Shown: in pieces, positions 1-12,730 of the stretch
How the letters are laid out: the number at the start of each line of letters is the position of its first letter
Numbering within the stretch: position 1 is the first letter of the stretch
DNA from: Struthio camelus
Taxonomy: Eukaryota; Chordata; Aves; Struthioniformes; Struthionidae
Reading direction: 5' to 3'
NCBI RefSeq assembly: GCF_040807025.1
Contig: NC_090982.1
Span: 76,859,931-76,923,930 of the forward strand
DNA length: 64,000 bases
The notes under the pieces: model-generated
What the model saw: only the letters and a program-made list of their open reading frames with translations
What the model was told of the DNA's origin: nothing
Databases searched by the model: none
Translations under genes and position numbers: made by a program

Positions 1-1952
1 AAACTGTTTATTTGTACCCTTTGTTTTCTTCTAGATGTATCAATGTGAGGGCCTTCCCTTTTATCCTAGGACAGCTGAGTTTCCCTAGATTCTTTGAGTG
101 ATTTTTGTCAAAAATATTTCCTAAAGCCATAGACTATCTACATTGTCAGAAAACTGCTTTCCAGCCTGTGCTGGCCTTGGTAACGATGCAGGCACAGGCA
201 GAGACTGCCTGTTTTCCTCCCTGACGAGGATAACTTGCTTGAGGGCCCATTTCTGGAAGGTGGTATGGATGAGGCAAGTCACGCCAGGCTTAACTCTCCT
301 CTCTACCCTATGTAGCTCTCCAGTGCTCTGCCAACACCCTGAAAAAGACCTTCATGCCACATCTGAAGGTGTGCAATATCTAATCTTAACTTTGTACAGT
401 AAAAACAACACCCTGGTGAATTATAACATAGCCCTCATATTTTTTCATAAACTTTCAAGAGAACCTTCTTTCTTTCCCTCTTTCTGTTCCTACTTCAAAC
501 TACCACAGCCAGTATTTTAGAGCAATGGAAACAGTATAAGTTTTCCAGAGGAAGCAAGTGCTGTGAGTGTGAACATCTTGATCTGCTCTAGAGAGGACTA
601 ATCCCAAACTGGGTGAGCATAAGTGGCCCTGGACCACTTGGTGCTGCTGGGGATCAGTCCCTGGAATAGATAACATTTAACAATGTAGACACCGTATATT
701 AAGCGGATATTCTTTGTTTCTTATTGATTCCTACACACGTCCTGGTAGACCAGCGAGTATAACTTCCCTCCATTGCAAGAGCTATGTTTGTTTTTTTCCC
801 CAAGAGTCTTATTTACATCATGCGCCTTTCAGCTTAGCAGTGATATCATAACCCATCAGAAAAAGAGGCAACAATAGCTTTCCTTTGGGCCATGTGGTCA
901 GCAGTCTTGAAGGCGATACCTCATTGTTTCATTTGCTTGTGCCTGGCTGCTGTCTTCCCCTACCCAGTAGAGTCTGCTCACCCATCTCTGTAGGCCGCAG
1001 GACTGTAATGACTGTGACAGTTTGGTCGTGCTGCTTTTTGACAACGTGCACAGTAGTCATCTCTTTGCTCGTTCCCTTGCTCTCTGCTGCTTGTTTCCTT
1101 GTTCACTCTGCTTCTAATTTTCCTTTTTTAAAGCCTCTATGTTCTGACTTTGCACAGTGTGGAAAGTTTTGTCAAACACTTTGAGCACTAGAGCATAGGT
1201 GGGTTGCTCTTTTGCTCTTTTGAAGTGTCCCTTGCAGCTGTTCTGCAGAACTGAACCTACCTTCAATTTTCCAGGTTTGGATGGGTTGAAGGAGGAGGGT
1301 CCTACCAGAAATGATATTGGCAGGAGGGCAAGGCAGGCAGGCATATGACAGATTTTCTTTCAATCGACTTGGAGTCGATGTTCCGTGGAAGTTTCTTTCT
1401 GGATGAGGTCTAAAAATGAAGCTCCAACTAATTTTGATGAACTTTGCTTTTTAATACCAGTGCCTGAGCAGCCTTTTCCTACTGCTCCGTGCTTGTTTCT
1501 GACCTCTGACATCCTCTTAGTTGTACTGGTTTTGTGTTGCATTGCTGTGTGTTGTATTGTGTGTGAGACTGTGTTTGTGCAAGGAACTCAACATGGCAAA
1601 AAACGTGAGGAAAGAAAGGGGGGTTTCTTACAGTGGCACTGCTTCCAAAATAAATACTTGTCAAACTGCTTCTATGCCTATCTAGTAGCACTTTTCCTTG
1701 GTGTATTTGTATTTAACTCTGTTTGGGTTTGTTTCATAAATACTATGGCATCGATCTAAACTGCAGGTCCTATATCATTGCCTTTTTATCTTCAACTTAA
1801 GTCCAACCTTTCACTTTTTTTTTTTTAAATCTTATCCATCTGTAGCCCCGTCTATTTTCATAATGGCAATAATTAAATTAATAAATATGAGTTCCAAAGA
1901 TTCTCTAGGCGCCCTTTCTTCTAATCTCTTTAATCAGTTCTCATCTGAAGCT
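1..1952. other. Intergenic, no gene recognised
   Basis: AT-leaning sequence with only short, unconvincing open frames on either strand. No repeat family recognised. It contains a T run near 1,817 and an AT-rich patch with AATTAAATTAATAAAT near 1,871. Confidence 0.6.
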
Positions 1953-2043
1953 GGGCCAGGTTTTCTCCTTGTGCTGCTTTATATGAAGAGGCAAAAGAGC
2001 AACTCCATTTATGCCAGCACATAAGTGAGGAGAAAGCAGGGCC
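1953..2043. mobile_element. Palindromic MITE-like relic
   Basis: About 91 bp bounded by GGCC-type ends with nested inverted arms: TTCTCCT (1,963-1,969) pairs with AGGAGAA (2,028-2,034), and TGTGCTG (1,970-1,976) pairs with CAGCACA (2,015-2,021). The spacer contains AACTCCAT. The layout resembles old amniote palindromic elements with an AGATTCTCC...AACTCCATTGA...GGAGAAT pattern that I recall from reptile genomes. No coding capacity. The family name is left open. Confidence 0.5.
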
Positions 2044-3652
2044 AAGAATCACTCCTTCAGGTCCAAAGGTCTTGACTTTGTTTCCCTGTTCTTCCTAGCT
2101 CTGCACACCACTGGAATGGTTTTTATATAAGAATGTTAAGCAAAAACGAAGCTTCATATCCAGGAGTCTGTTTTTTGCACTGAAGTCTGGCCTCCAGAAG
2201 TGCTTTCCTTTGATGGGACTCTATTTCTGTGAGGCTTCCCACATAAAATATTGAAGAGATTAAGCAGTGCAATAGGCCAAGCCGTCAGCCTTTCCGCTCT
2301 GGACTCATGGTTGCTGCAGCCTTGATGCAGTTTGGTGCTTTCCAGGTAGAAGCAGGAATTCTTTAGTGGATGTTTACCGATACTACTTAAAGAGTAATTG
2401 CTTATAGCTGTGCAGCTCAGGTACTATGGGTGGTCTCAGGTCTGCTGAGAGGCTTGGCTCAGAAAAGATATTTAGATAGCTAGGGTTCTACAAGATCAGG
2501 TTTTGCATCAATGAAATTGCAAAATAGTATCTTTGACATTTTATTTCTTCTTGTATTAGAAGGTCTGAAATTTTGTTGCAAATACTGTGTTAAAAATCAC
2601 AAAGCAGAAAAGATTACTGGGAAATGAGTGAATAACCACCCGCTGAAATGAGGATTCGTTTTTCAAACAGAAAAAACAAGTCAATGAGAACTTGTGATTT
2701 CTGCTTGGCCACACAGAAAATCACTTCCCTGAGAACAAAACTCACATCTCTGGAATTTCTGCTCAATGTTTCAGATCAAAAGAGTTCTTTAAAAAGCAAA
2801 CCAAATGCACAATGTGGAGCAACTCATCAGCTGGGGACAGTCCTGACAGAGATGCCTGAGACTGCAAATTAAGGCATCAGTAACATCCTCCAGTCTTGTT
2901 GGCAGAAGAGGGAGGAGAGCACTAATTCCTGTTTGTTTATGCTTGTGTTGGCTGTTTTGAATTATTGATATGTCCCTTGAAACTGTCTCTGATCATTTCC
3001 CATTGAGCACAGAGGTATGTGGTGGTAAGCAGAGACCTGGCCTAGTTGCTGGACTTTCTGCTGCTGAACTCAGCATACAAGCTGTTCAGAGCAGCAACAG
3101 ATGTTTCTGCTTTTTAAGATCTGTGGGAACCTCACTGAACTTCCCCCCCACCCCCCTTCCTTGTAGGAACAAATGCCAACATAGCTGAGATCCAAAAAAC
3201 TTGACCTCAGCAGTATGTTGCTATTGGAAGGTATCACGACTGGATATCCTATTGTCCCTTCTCAAGTAATAATCTGATGGTTATTAATGCTGTATTTGCT
3301 TTTTCATGCATAGTTTCTGTGTGTTTGTTATTCAGCTACTTCCTGGCAATAAATACAGGAGCACGCAATCACTGTCGCCCTCAATGCAAGGAGGTCCTCA
3401 AGATTCATCTTGTTTAGAAAGCGTCGGAGAAACTAAAAATAAGGTAGTTAGCAACTAAAACAACACTTCCCCTTTGTCTTATTTGTACCATAAGCAGTCA
3501 CCAAGTATGTTACATTAAAGGGGTCCATTTCAAGGCTATTCATAAGCTGTGATTCTATTTTGGGTGCCCAGATGTAGATATCTCATAAACCTGACCTGGG
3601 TATGTTAAACCTGAGACTTTTAGAATTAGTGGATTTTTTGAACTATTGAGAG
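2044..3652. other. Intergenic, no gene recognised
   Basis: Unique-looking sequence. The frame at 2,648-2,872 (74 codons) shows no recognisable motif. A C-rich stretch (CCCCCCCACCCCCC) lies near 3,144. Confidence 0.55.
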
Positions 3653-3678
3653 AAAAAAAAAAAAAAGGGGGGGGGGGG
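3653..3678 (+). repeat. A14-G12 homopolymer junction
   Basis: Fourteen A followed directly by twelve G. A purine-only tract of this kind can form triplex or G-rich structures and often varies in length or is misassembled. Confidence 0.9.
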
Positions 3679-6600
3679 AGTATGCTCGAGTCTGCGCATG
3701 GCTTAATTCCCTGTATGTCAATAGGACCTGATTTTGCCAAGGACACCCTTGCTAGACAGGGGATTTATTTTCAGGAAAAGACAGGATGTGTGCCATGTTT
3801 CCACAAACAGTTTCTGAGTGTGAGTTAACAACTTTACTTTCCAGAAGAAAGCCCTTAGGTGCAATCTTGCTAGTAGCTGTTCAGGACAGGTGCATTCATT
3901 CAAGCATCCGCCATTCACTCAGGCACCCGCCAGCCTCCCTACCCACGTCCCAACATTTTCAATCAGTCACGAAAGGCAAGACTCTGGGGCAGACCTCAGC
4001 ATAGCCTTTTTTTCCTCAATGTGCAAGAGAGCTGCGTCCAGTTGCGTGGATGGAGGGGAGCTGCAGGGCAAAGCTACGGCTGGGCAGCAGGTCTTCTCGG
4101 GGTGCCCAGCCACGAAATAGGGCCCTGCTCTTGTGGCATGAGCTCTAGCCTCTCTCCTGCTTGCTCTCCGGTCTCAATCGGTGAGAAAACGAGCCAACTG
4201 GCTGTGTCTTGTGCAGGGGGTCAGGAAGCGGGAAGAAGTCAAGTGCTGTGCTGGGCTCGTACTTTTGCTGGAGGATAGGAAGGAGAAGGAGGGCGCGTGG
4301 TGCAGGCAACGTTTGTCTGCTATGGTGCCTGGCAAAGGAAAACTGATTACTTTTCCCACAAGTAGTTCTGCCATTCAGCTCAACAGCTGTGACGAACCAA
4401 AGCAGAATACAAGCTCTTGGCATCGTTCTTACAACAAGACCGTGTTGGCAGGCCAGCTTCGCTGTTGATACGTGGCGTAGAGTAACGGCTTAAGGTAATT
4501 TAGTCTTTAGCCAATGGAGTGACAAACTGCCCTGCTAGGTTATGCTTGGGTCTCAAAATGAAATGTTTTTCTGTTGGGAAAAGGGAAATTTGGCTTTTTG
4601 TTAACTGGGCCTCCAGCTTTCTGAGCGGTAACATTTCAGCGGAATCAGATGTTCCAGGAGGCTGTCGGGGAAGGGCAAGCTCCTGTTCGTTGTGCTGCCT
4701 AAGGGAGGTGGGAATGTTTTAAGGCCTGCCAGCCTCACTTATGAAATATGGTGCTGGAAGAAGACAAGGGAGCCAGTGCCCTTTCATGGGAAATGTAAAT
4801 CCCTCCAGCTTCCTGCTATTGCTCTTTGTTTAGACATGGCTTAAGACTGAAAAATTAGGCTATCTGGCAATGTTTGCATTACTGAATTTTCTACGTGCTG
4901 GCCGGGTATCATGTGGTATCAGAATACTGCCGGCTTACAGCATTCATGAGGATGGCAGATGAGATTGAATTTCACCCTTGTGATTCAGCATTAGCAAGTG
5001 ACATAATCTTTCTGTGTGATATTGTCAGTCCTGGCCGTGATGGGGGTGTCGCATAAGGTGGGTTGCTATGAAGACACCCCTGCTTTGGTGCTAATCCTTG
5101 TGCAGCCTCTGCTTGCAGCCGGGCTGCTACGAGCAGCTGGGTGCAGCGGAAAGCTGGTCACCCACCTGGGAAAACCGCGTTGTGCCCCAAACGCTGGCCC
5201 GGCTCCAGTTCCCTTCCCAGGGCTTCTCTCTAGCGAAGACTCAGAGCAAATCTGTCCGAGTGCCTCTCGCAGGCTGGTCTGCCCTTGCGCTTTGCAGCAG
5301 CCCGAAGGAAAGCAGTTGGCAGGATTTGCTGTCAGAAGTGGCTGTCTGTCTAAACCAAAACCTTTTCTGGGGAAATGTGAAGTCATGATGAAGTTTCTGC
5401 TGGAGAAACAATTTCTGAAGGGCAGACCAGAGGCGCTGAGCAGAGGCAGGCAGAGGAGCGGACCGCAGCTGAGCGGCCGGGGGCTCAGCAGATGCGTCGG
5501 GATGTGGCAGGTTGCAGCGCGATGCTTGGGCCTGAGCAGGCTTTCTTTTCATCCGAGGGGAAAAGGCTTGGCCCCACATCTCCTGATCTTCCCCCCTCCT
5601 CCCCCCCTGCCCTGGACAAAAGGGAAAGGAAATTTTTATCTGATCTCTTGTAGGGCTGGTAATTAGGTACCCAGCCATGTGATGGAGCCACAGGTACGGT
5701 GGGGTTGTACCAGACTTTAAGATCTATATATGCACACCGCTACCCAGAGGCATCTTCACAGACTTGTAACACATTGCAGAAGTTTCAGGGGGCTCAAAAT
5801 CCATCTCTTATCAGCTCTTCCCTCCCATCACCCATGTTTTTTAAATGCTGTTTCATGCCTAGAACTGGCCGTGAGCCCGTGCCGCAGTCCCGGCTTGAGT
5901 GCCCGCCAGCTCGCTTAGGCCACCGACAGAGCTTTCACCCTTTCTAAGGTTCATTAATAAGGGTAAGACAGGGCCCAGTTCAGAGAACGAAAGGATTAAG
6001 GTACAAGCAATCCCTTTGGTTTGTCTCTACGACATCTGGCTTTGACTGTGTCCACCCCTAGAAGCCAGCTCCAGACTGAGACTTTCCTGGCCCTTACATT
6101 GCGTTACATCTGATGTTGCTTGTCGTGCAACTTTTTGCCGAGATCCTGTAAACAGATTTGTTATTCAAAAGCAGCAAAGAAGTGTGGAATAAAAGGACAG
6201 GACAGTAAAGTCCCCACTGACACGGATGAACGCAGTGCTGTACGTGAGAGTGCTGGTATAATGGTGAAGGCACAGACTTTCCAAATTCTTCCTGAAGTAA
6301 CAGCAAGGGAGAACTTTAATAAATATCTCCCATATGACATACAAAACAAACACTTGCAATAACACAAACTGTAATACAGGACGCATTTTGGTAATGCTTT
6401 GTTAACTCTTCCATTGCGGCAGCCTCAAATGCAAAGACTTCCCGCATTCTCCTATATAAATACATTTGCAGTAACTAAAGCAATAATAAAATATAAAGCT
6501 ATACAAGCCTTGTGATTTACACAGCATAGGTGCACGGGGGTCACAATAATTGTTTGTGTATGTGTACAGGGCAGGGCTATCACTTATGCCTGAAGACAAG

Positions 6601-7479
6601 AAGCGAAAGGCACAGGTTGTATTCCAAGTCTTATATTCATGCTGTGTCAGTAAAGACCTTGGATAAATCTGTCACTCGTGGCTGGTCATGTGCATAAGAC
6701 ATCAGTGTGTAAACTGGAATAAGAGTCATAAGGTGGTTTTGCAGTGTCCCTTCAGATTACTGTATTACAGATATTATGAACAATAGGTACTGTATTAAAT
6801 AGTTGTTAGAAGTGAACAGCTGCTCATTCTGAAACTGGGGTTTGGGATAAGGAAGGCATTTTCAATAAAAGCAAGGATGAGATTTACAGGAGGACATAGG
6901 ACCCCAGTCTCCCACTGACAAGTTTTCTTTCTCTTGCTCAGTGAATTTCAGCAGTTCGTGTTTTCAACATTGATACTTCAAATATTTTTTTCCTCTTTTA
7001 TATATGCACACTTGCCCCAGAGCTGTTTGGCAAATTCGGCTTAAATTTAGGAATAGTTTCAAGTGAATTAAACGAAAATTTGTGACGACCCAACAGCTCA
7101 TCAAGGAAATACTTGTCGGTGTCCTGTTGGGAAGTAGTAGAGAGACCCAGCCCTCTGTCTTCTGAAAGACCCCGGTCCCTCTCCCCCAGGCCTTTCCCTT
7201 TCCTACAGGTTACTGGTTTTGCAGTGGGCTCCAGCGCTCGTTGCAAGCGTCTCACTCTCCCAGAGGCTGACCATCCTAAACCCTCTCCGAGTACATTTAG
7301 CGGTGACTTTTCACAGCCTGGCAGGGTGAGGGCATTTCTAATAACGGTTAGTAACTCCTCATGGTGTTTTATGAATTCATATACATTTTAGATCTGTTAG
7401 TTCTCGTACTGTGATACCATGTTCCCGAGCCTTATCAGCATTTGCCACGGGTCAGGCTCGTTTTCTGACTTGCTCAGAG
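3679..7479. other. Intergenic with a GC-richer segment
   Basis: The part from about 5,130 to 5,560 is GC-richer, with borderline CpG content, and is open in several frames on both strands. The longest ATG-started frame is 5,040-5,666 (208 codons). Open antisense frames overlap it, as expected where stop codons are rare, and I recognise no domain. The sequence after 6,300 is AT-rich and featureless. Confidence 0.5.
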
Positions 7480-7513
7480 TTTTTTCTTTTTTTTTTTCTT
7501 TTTTTTTTTTCTT
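7480..7513 (+). repeat. T-rich low-complexity tract
   Basis: Three T runs interrupted by single C residues. It could be the tail of a reverse-strand retroposed sequence, but no SINE body or target-site duplication was recognised beside it. Confidence 0.8.
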
Positions 7514-8980
7514 CCCAGCGCCTGCTGCCTCAGAAGTCACTCTGTTTCTAGCAGGGTAGAAGTGTGACTGGTCATGAAAGCTGCCACTAAATTTTTCGAG
7601 GTTAGGTTAAGACGGCAGAGTGCTTAGCTCGTGACAGTCTGACACAGAGGTATGATAGCACAGTCCTCCTCCGCTGTATAAATATGCTATTCAAATGTTT
7701 CCTCTCTGCAATGCTGTAAACGTCAGTGTAATTTACATTAAAATAGCTGCTGGTGAAACGTGCCCAAAAACGCAGGCAAGTTCTACGCACCGATCCCATC
7801 TGTTCTCATGGGAAATATGCAGCTTCTTGCCGTCCGCGCGGCGACTGCCTCCGGTTGTAAGTGCCGCGATGCAGACAGCTGGGGAGCAGGCGGCTGCTGG
7901 TGTTTGCTTGCTTGTTTGCTTATTCTGTGTTTGTAAAGCCCTTCGTGCAATAGGTTTTCTTAGTCTGTGACTGGTGCTCATGCAGTCTGTGGCAATACTA
8001 ATAAATATCTCTGACAGCTGGGCTATTTTGGTTTTGCTTGGCTTGACTTTTTTCTAGCTTGGATCTGTTGCACGTTCCAGTTGCAGAATGAAGGACATTG
8101 GGTTCCTATCGCAGCAGATTAAAGTTGCTGCTCTGATGAAATATTTCATTTCCCCTCTCTCTCCTCTGCTCGTGACTTATAACTAGTTGTTTCTTTCATT
8201 CACATTCTATTTCCAGTTATCCAGATAGATAAATACAATTTTTCATGGTAAATGTTTGTGATGTTCACAATTACACTGTCAATACATGATGAAATGTATT
8301 TATTTGTGTCACCACTATAATACTTGGGGTTTTATTGGCATTGCTAAGAATAATTTAGGATGTACTGCCATCTAATGGCTCTGTTAATAGTAGAGGAAAC
8401 CTAATAGCTTGGCTTGTGTTAGCTTCAGGAAGAAAAATGAAAAGTTTTTCAGTTCCAATAGGGAAAATTGTATTTAAATTACGTGGCTGAAGATAAAACG
8501 TGCAGGGTTCCATTCTGAGCGTTTGAGGTCTGGCAATCTTTCATGTCCTTGTTATGGTCAGGGAAAAGTGTAAGTACAGGAATATACTTGTATTTTAGTG
8601 TCATATAATTTGAAGAGTTCTCGAGTCTGTCATTAAACTTAATGATCTTTCTTAAAATAGAAGTTCAACAGAGAGTTTTTTGCATTCAAATTTCAGGGAA
8701 GTCTTCCTCTGGCTTTGGCTTGACTTTCCCCTTTTTAGTGATACAAGACAGTTAATGAGTGCAGGCCTGAATTTAAGTCTGTGCAGCTCTTTTTCAAAGA
8801 GGGGATTTTAAATTGGGATGGCCTCTCACCTCCGCCACTAGGAAACACACCCAAAATGTACTTCCAGATGCGTTTTGCCATGATTTCTTCAAAGCGCAAA
8901 AACAATATCCCTTCCCAGCAAGGCTGTGACCGTTTCTGCTGGGCAGAGAGGTTTCTCCTTGCTGCTAAAGCCCAGACCTG
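7514..8980. other. Intergenic, no gene recognised
   Basis: AT-leaning sequence. It holds a CTCF-like core at 8,367-8,378 and otherwise only short open frames. Confidence 0.5.
8367..8378 (-). promoter_or_regulatory. Possible CTCF core motif
   Basis: GCCATCTAATGG matches the reverse-strand CTCF core GCCCYCTRSTGG at 10 of 12 positions. A match of this quality occurs by chance in long windows, so this is only a candidate. Confidence 0.2.
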
Positions 8981-9213
8981 TCGCGATGTCCGTGCTGAGT
9001 GTGAGACCCCTGGCTGCCACTTGTGCCTGCGCGGGGCAGCCCCCAGCCTCGGGTTTGCAGCGCAGCTGCGCGCGGCTCCGGGGACCGCAGGGAGGAGCAG
9101 GCTGCGGAGCCCGAGCCCTGACGGCAGCGAGCTGCTGGCCTGGGGTCAGCAAAGCAGCTGGTACCCGTGCGACTGCCTGATGCAAATCCCACGGAGAGAG
9201 GACTGCATCTCCG
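8981..9213. promoter_or_regulatory. Distal CpG-dense patch
   Basis: Roughly 20 CpG in about 230 bp with high GC, within surroundings that are CpG-poor. By my rough hand count the observed/expected ratio is about 0.9, which would pass usual island criteria. It lies 17.5 kb upstream of CCBE1. Open frames cross it on both strands but none resembles a known protein. It may be the promoter or first exon of an unannotated transcript, an enhancer, or simply GC-biased sequence. Confidence 0.45.
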
Positions 9214-12200
9214 CCTGTGCTTTGTATGACACCTGTATTGTCACTGTTGGCAACCTGTAATTGAGCAGGGGAAATCAGTGTGAAAGTGCATCTCCTCTTC
9301 CCTCCGTCGTCCCCCCAACCTCGACTCTGACTCTACTCCTGCCACTGCCCAGCGGGCTACGGGGCTCCCCTGAACACACTTGCACGCCTCGTTTCTCTCA
9401 CCTGACCTACATCTGGCTCATTCAACCTCCTACTCTCAGCATCTGTCACCCCTGGAATATTAGGAATGTTCCTTGATCAATTTATACTGATTATCATTTA
9501 TTAAATCGCCTCTTGGAGCACTGTTTTACAGCCCTGTGTAGTACTAAGCCCATGACTCAATGGCACTAGCCATGCAGTGTTGCAAACAGAGTATCTTAAG
9601 CGGGGTTGTACGCCCGTTGATGATACCAGGAAGAGTGGGAAACGTTGGTTTCTCCTTCCTGCAGACTTTTCTTAATGGAAGTCTTGTATGTGTGTCTGAC
9701 GTCCAGAAGACATAAACTGAAGATTTAAAAAAACAGTGTGTACTTTACTGTTCACATCTCAAGCTTAACTGAAGAAGGAGGGGAAACAAAGCGTATGACC
9801 ACACAAAAATGCAGCAGTTACAGAAATAGCCGTGCCCAAAATGGCCCAGCTGGGTGAAACTTTTAACTATGAGATTAAACTGCCTTAAGATCTGAGTGAC
9901 TAGATTTGCGTTCAAAACAATGCTGTGCTTCAGTTACCTAGGCACAGCAATGACTTCTGTGAGCACCAATGAGTTGAATTAAACGACTAAAACCCTTATA
10001 AGAATAGGAAAACCATTCTGTCAGTGTCCAATAGAGTGCATCCCTAGCTAATCCCTCTGAGTGATCAGTGCTGTAGGCTTGTTCCTCTGGGAAAAGGAAG
10101 CCTAGTGCAGCTTTCAAAGAAGCACCGGCTGGGTGAGGAGGAAAAAAAAAAAGATCACTCTGAAAGTACTCACAAGGAAGTCATATGTAACAAAGAAAAT
10201 TGTCCTCTGTCCTAGAGAAGATGCATACAATGGAGTTATGCTTCAAAATGGAAACTTTTCCTCTATGGAATTGGAGGAGCACTGAACAAGAATTGCTGAC
10301 TGGAGTTTCTTCAGTCTTTGCATGGTTTCTGGTAAGGAGCAGGAGCTGAGACTGTTCAGGATAAACTTCCTTCCAGCCTGCTTGTCTGAGCCCTAGGATG
10401 AGAGGGAAGGAGGGGGTTCTGGTGCGTTGGACATGTGCTTTTCTTTCTAGATTCTTTAAGCTTGCAGTTGGATAACTCCGGACTAGGATCACCCCCAGGC
10501 CTAATTGATTTGCACCCAAGGTCACTTTGGCTAAGACCCTACATACTCGACAGTCACAGTGTTGTTCTAACAATGATTTATTTTCCTAAATCCAAATGAA
10601 TTCTCTATGCCACTGTCACACGGTGCACGCACAACCGGGATTTTCAATTTTTCACTTGGACGCTTAAATTCCATGAGGGATGAAGTTCTGTTAAATCTCA
10701 TGTAACCGATCATTTTGAATGAAAAGTCAGTTAGCGGCAGGAGGTCAAAGGAAGTCATTTAAACTGATTGTTTGTAAAGGAAGCTATCAGTTAGAATTTA
10801 ATGTGTTTGGCCCAAGCTGAACTTTAAAATGGAATCTTAAATGGTTTTTAGGTTGGTCTTCCTCCCCGCCAGCTTCTGAGCTGACTCCAGTAAGCCCAGC
10901 GCTGTGGTTTAAATATAGCAACTGTTTTAGAAATTAGTCTTTCAAGGTTTATCAAAAAGTGCTTGTACAGTATAACTGGATCTAGTGAGACATAAGCCAG
11001 TTCAGGAGAAAGAATAATATTTTGTGCATGGAAATTTTTCCATGCGGAGAGGACAGGGCAGGGTGGCCTTTTCTGTTTCCATTGCAAACAGCTAAGGCAG
11101 CAGGAATGATTTTAGAAGTCTTTTCTTCTCAGACCGAAAGTGTCATGTCCATTAGCAAAATCTACCCTTTTCACGATTGATGTAGTTCACTGGTACCTAG
11201 CTTTAAGATTGATGTTTTGTTTATTTGAAACCGATCCTAATTTAATACAATAGAGATAAAGTTAGTAACTGTACCTTTTCCTACCGGGGGGATGCTCTTG
11301 CTTACTCAATGTATTTTGCCTTACTCTTCCCACCCAACCATCCCTTTCCTGGGGCAATGGGAAGAACCTCTCCCGCAACAATGCATACTGCTCCACTTCA
11401 CTTAAAGCCTCTTCTTCATTCAACAAGCCTTGTATGACAGTCACTGCAGAAAGGACTCTTACCCAACCCAGCAACCCTTTCTGAAAAAAAGGGAATGTTA
11501 AGCACAGGGAAATCTCTGTTCAGCCAAAATCATCAGAACAGCTTCTACTTACAGCCTAAAATGCTCAGAAATCACCGGCTTCTCCTGGACTGATACATAG
11601 CTAGATTTTTTTTACCGCATCCTGTAGGCCTGCTTCTAACCTACTCCCATGCAGATATATTAGCAATGGTGTGGGTGGCTGAAAACTGACAATACTGATT
11701 TTCTGAGTTCCACTTAATCCATATGATGCAAGCAGTTCTCCTCTGGGAAAAACATAATCAGTGGTTTGTCCACAAGGCTGGTCTCTCAAGAATAGATCTC
11801 AGCAGTTCTTGGCATGGAGAACACCTTTCCTCGGTTATTTGATCTTAAGTTAAGCTCACATCATTTTAATATCTGCGAGCCTTTTAGAAAGACATGTGGT
11901 CATCCATCCCTTTCATTTGTTCATCTCATCTTGACCACCTTACTTACCCACATCACCCAAACTACCTGCGCACTGTGGTTTGTGCCCGGAGTTGCTGAAC
12001 ATGTTCTTCACTACTTCTTTCTTTCCCCTCCATTTCTGTTTCATTCATATACAGAAACACTGTTTGACTATTGGGCAAATCCATGTTTGTTGTTGACACG
12101 TTATGTTGTTGGCTTTTTTTCAGCTGTTTGGATCTGGCAGCTGGTCCTTCACAGAGGTGTACTAGCCCGTGCAGGTTAATAGGAATGTATGAGTGAGAGA

Positions 12201-12540
12201 AAAAGAAGAGGCTGATCTCTGCAAAGCCTCAAATGCTGCTAGATTTGAGTGAGACACTGTGGGAAAGACCTTGCGAGCTTATTTTTGGAGCCCAGCCACA
12301 TCTCACAGCAGAAAGTAAGGTGGGTAAAAAAGTTGACAGAGCTTTTGGTTCAGTTTCAGTCTTTATCCAGAGCACAGGCACTTGAACACTGCTGAAGGTA
12401 GAGCTGCAGCCGCTTGAAGGCTTTGTAATGGTTTATGCTGGCAGAGTGTGTAGTGAAAAGGGGCTTGGTGAAGAGCTGGGCTGCTGGAGTCTACTGGTTG
12501 AGGCTGGGCTGTGGGGGAAGGAGGCTCTTCCCACCAACTA
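9214..12540. other. Intergenic, no gene recognised
   Basis: Mixed-composition sequence with scattered short frames such as 10,181-10,573 on the minus strand (130 codons), which shows no recognisable domain. No repeat family recognised. Confidence 0.5.
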
Positions 12541-12730
12541 ACCGGTGCCATCCGTCTCTGCCTCCGAACCGCACACGAGCCCTTTGGAGCGAGCCTGCCG
12601 TGCGGGAGGTGGTATCCCATCCCGGGGCTTTGTGCGCTGCAGGGATGCGGAGCAGCATCCGCTGACCAGTCTGAGCAGCCCCTCGCTTCCTGAGGAGCTC
12701 GATCTAAGCACGAGGGCGGGTGCCACCAGC
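12541..12730. promoter_or_regulatory. Second distal CpG-dense patch
   Basis: About 16 CpG in 190 bp at roughly 62 percent GC (hand estimates). Short open frames cross it in several phases, which is expected at this composition. No gene recognised. It is weaker evidence than the patch at 8,981. Confidence 0.35.

Noticed and set aside
7480..7513. Retroposed gene with reverse-strand poly-A tail
   Set aside because: The T-rich tract has C interruptions, and no adjacent reverse-strand coding remnant or target-site duplication was seen.
8781..9260. 159-codon frame over the distal CpG patch
   Set aside because: The frame starts at a GTG, and open frames occur on both strands. No domain is recognised and composition explains it.
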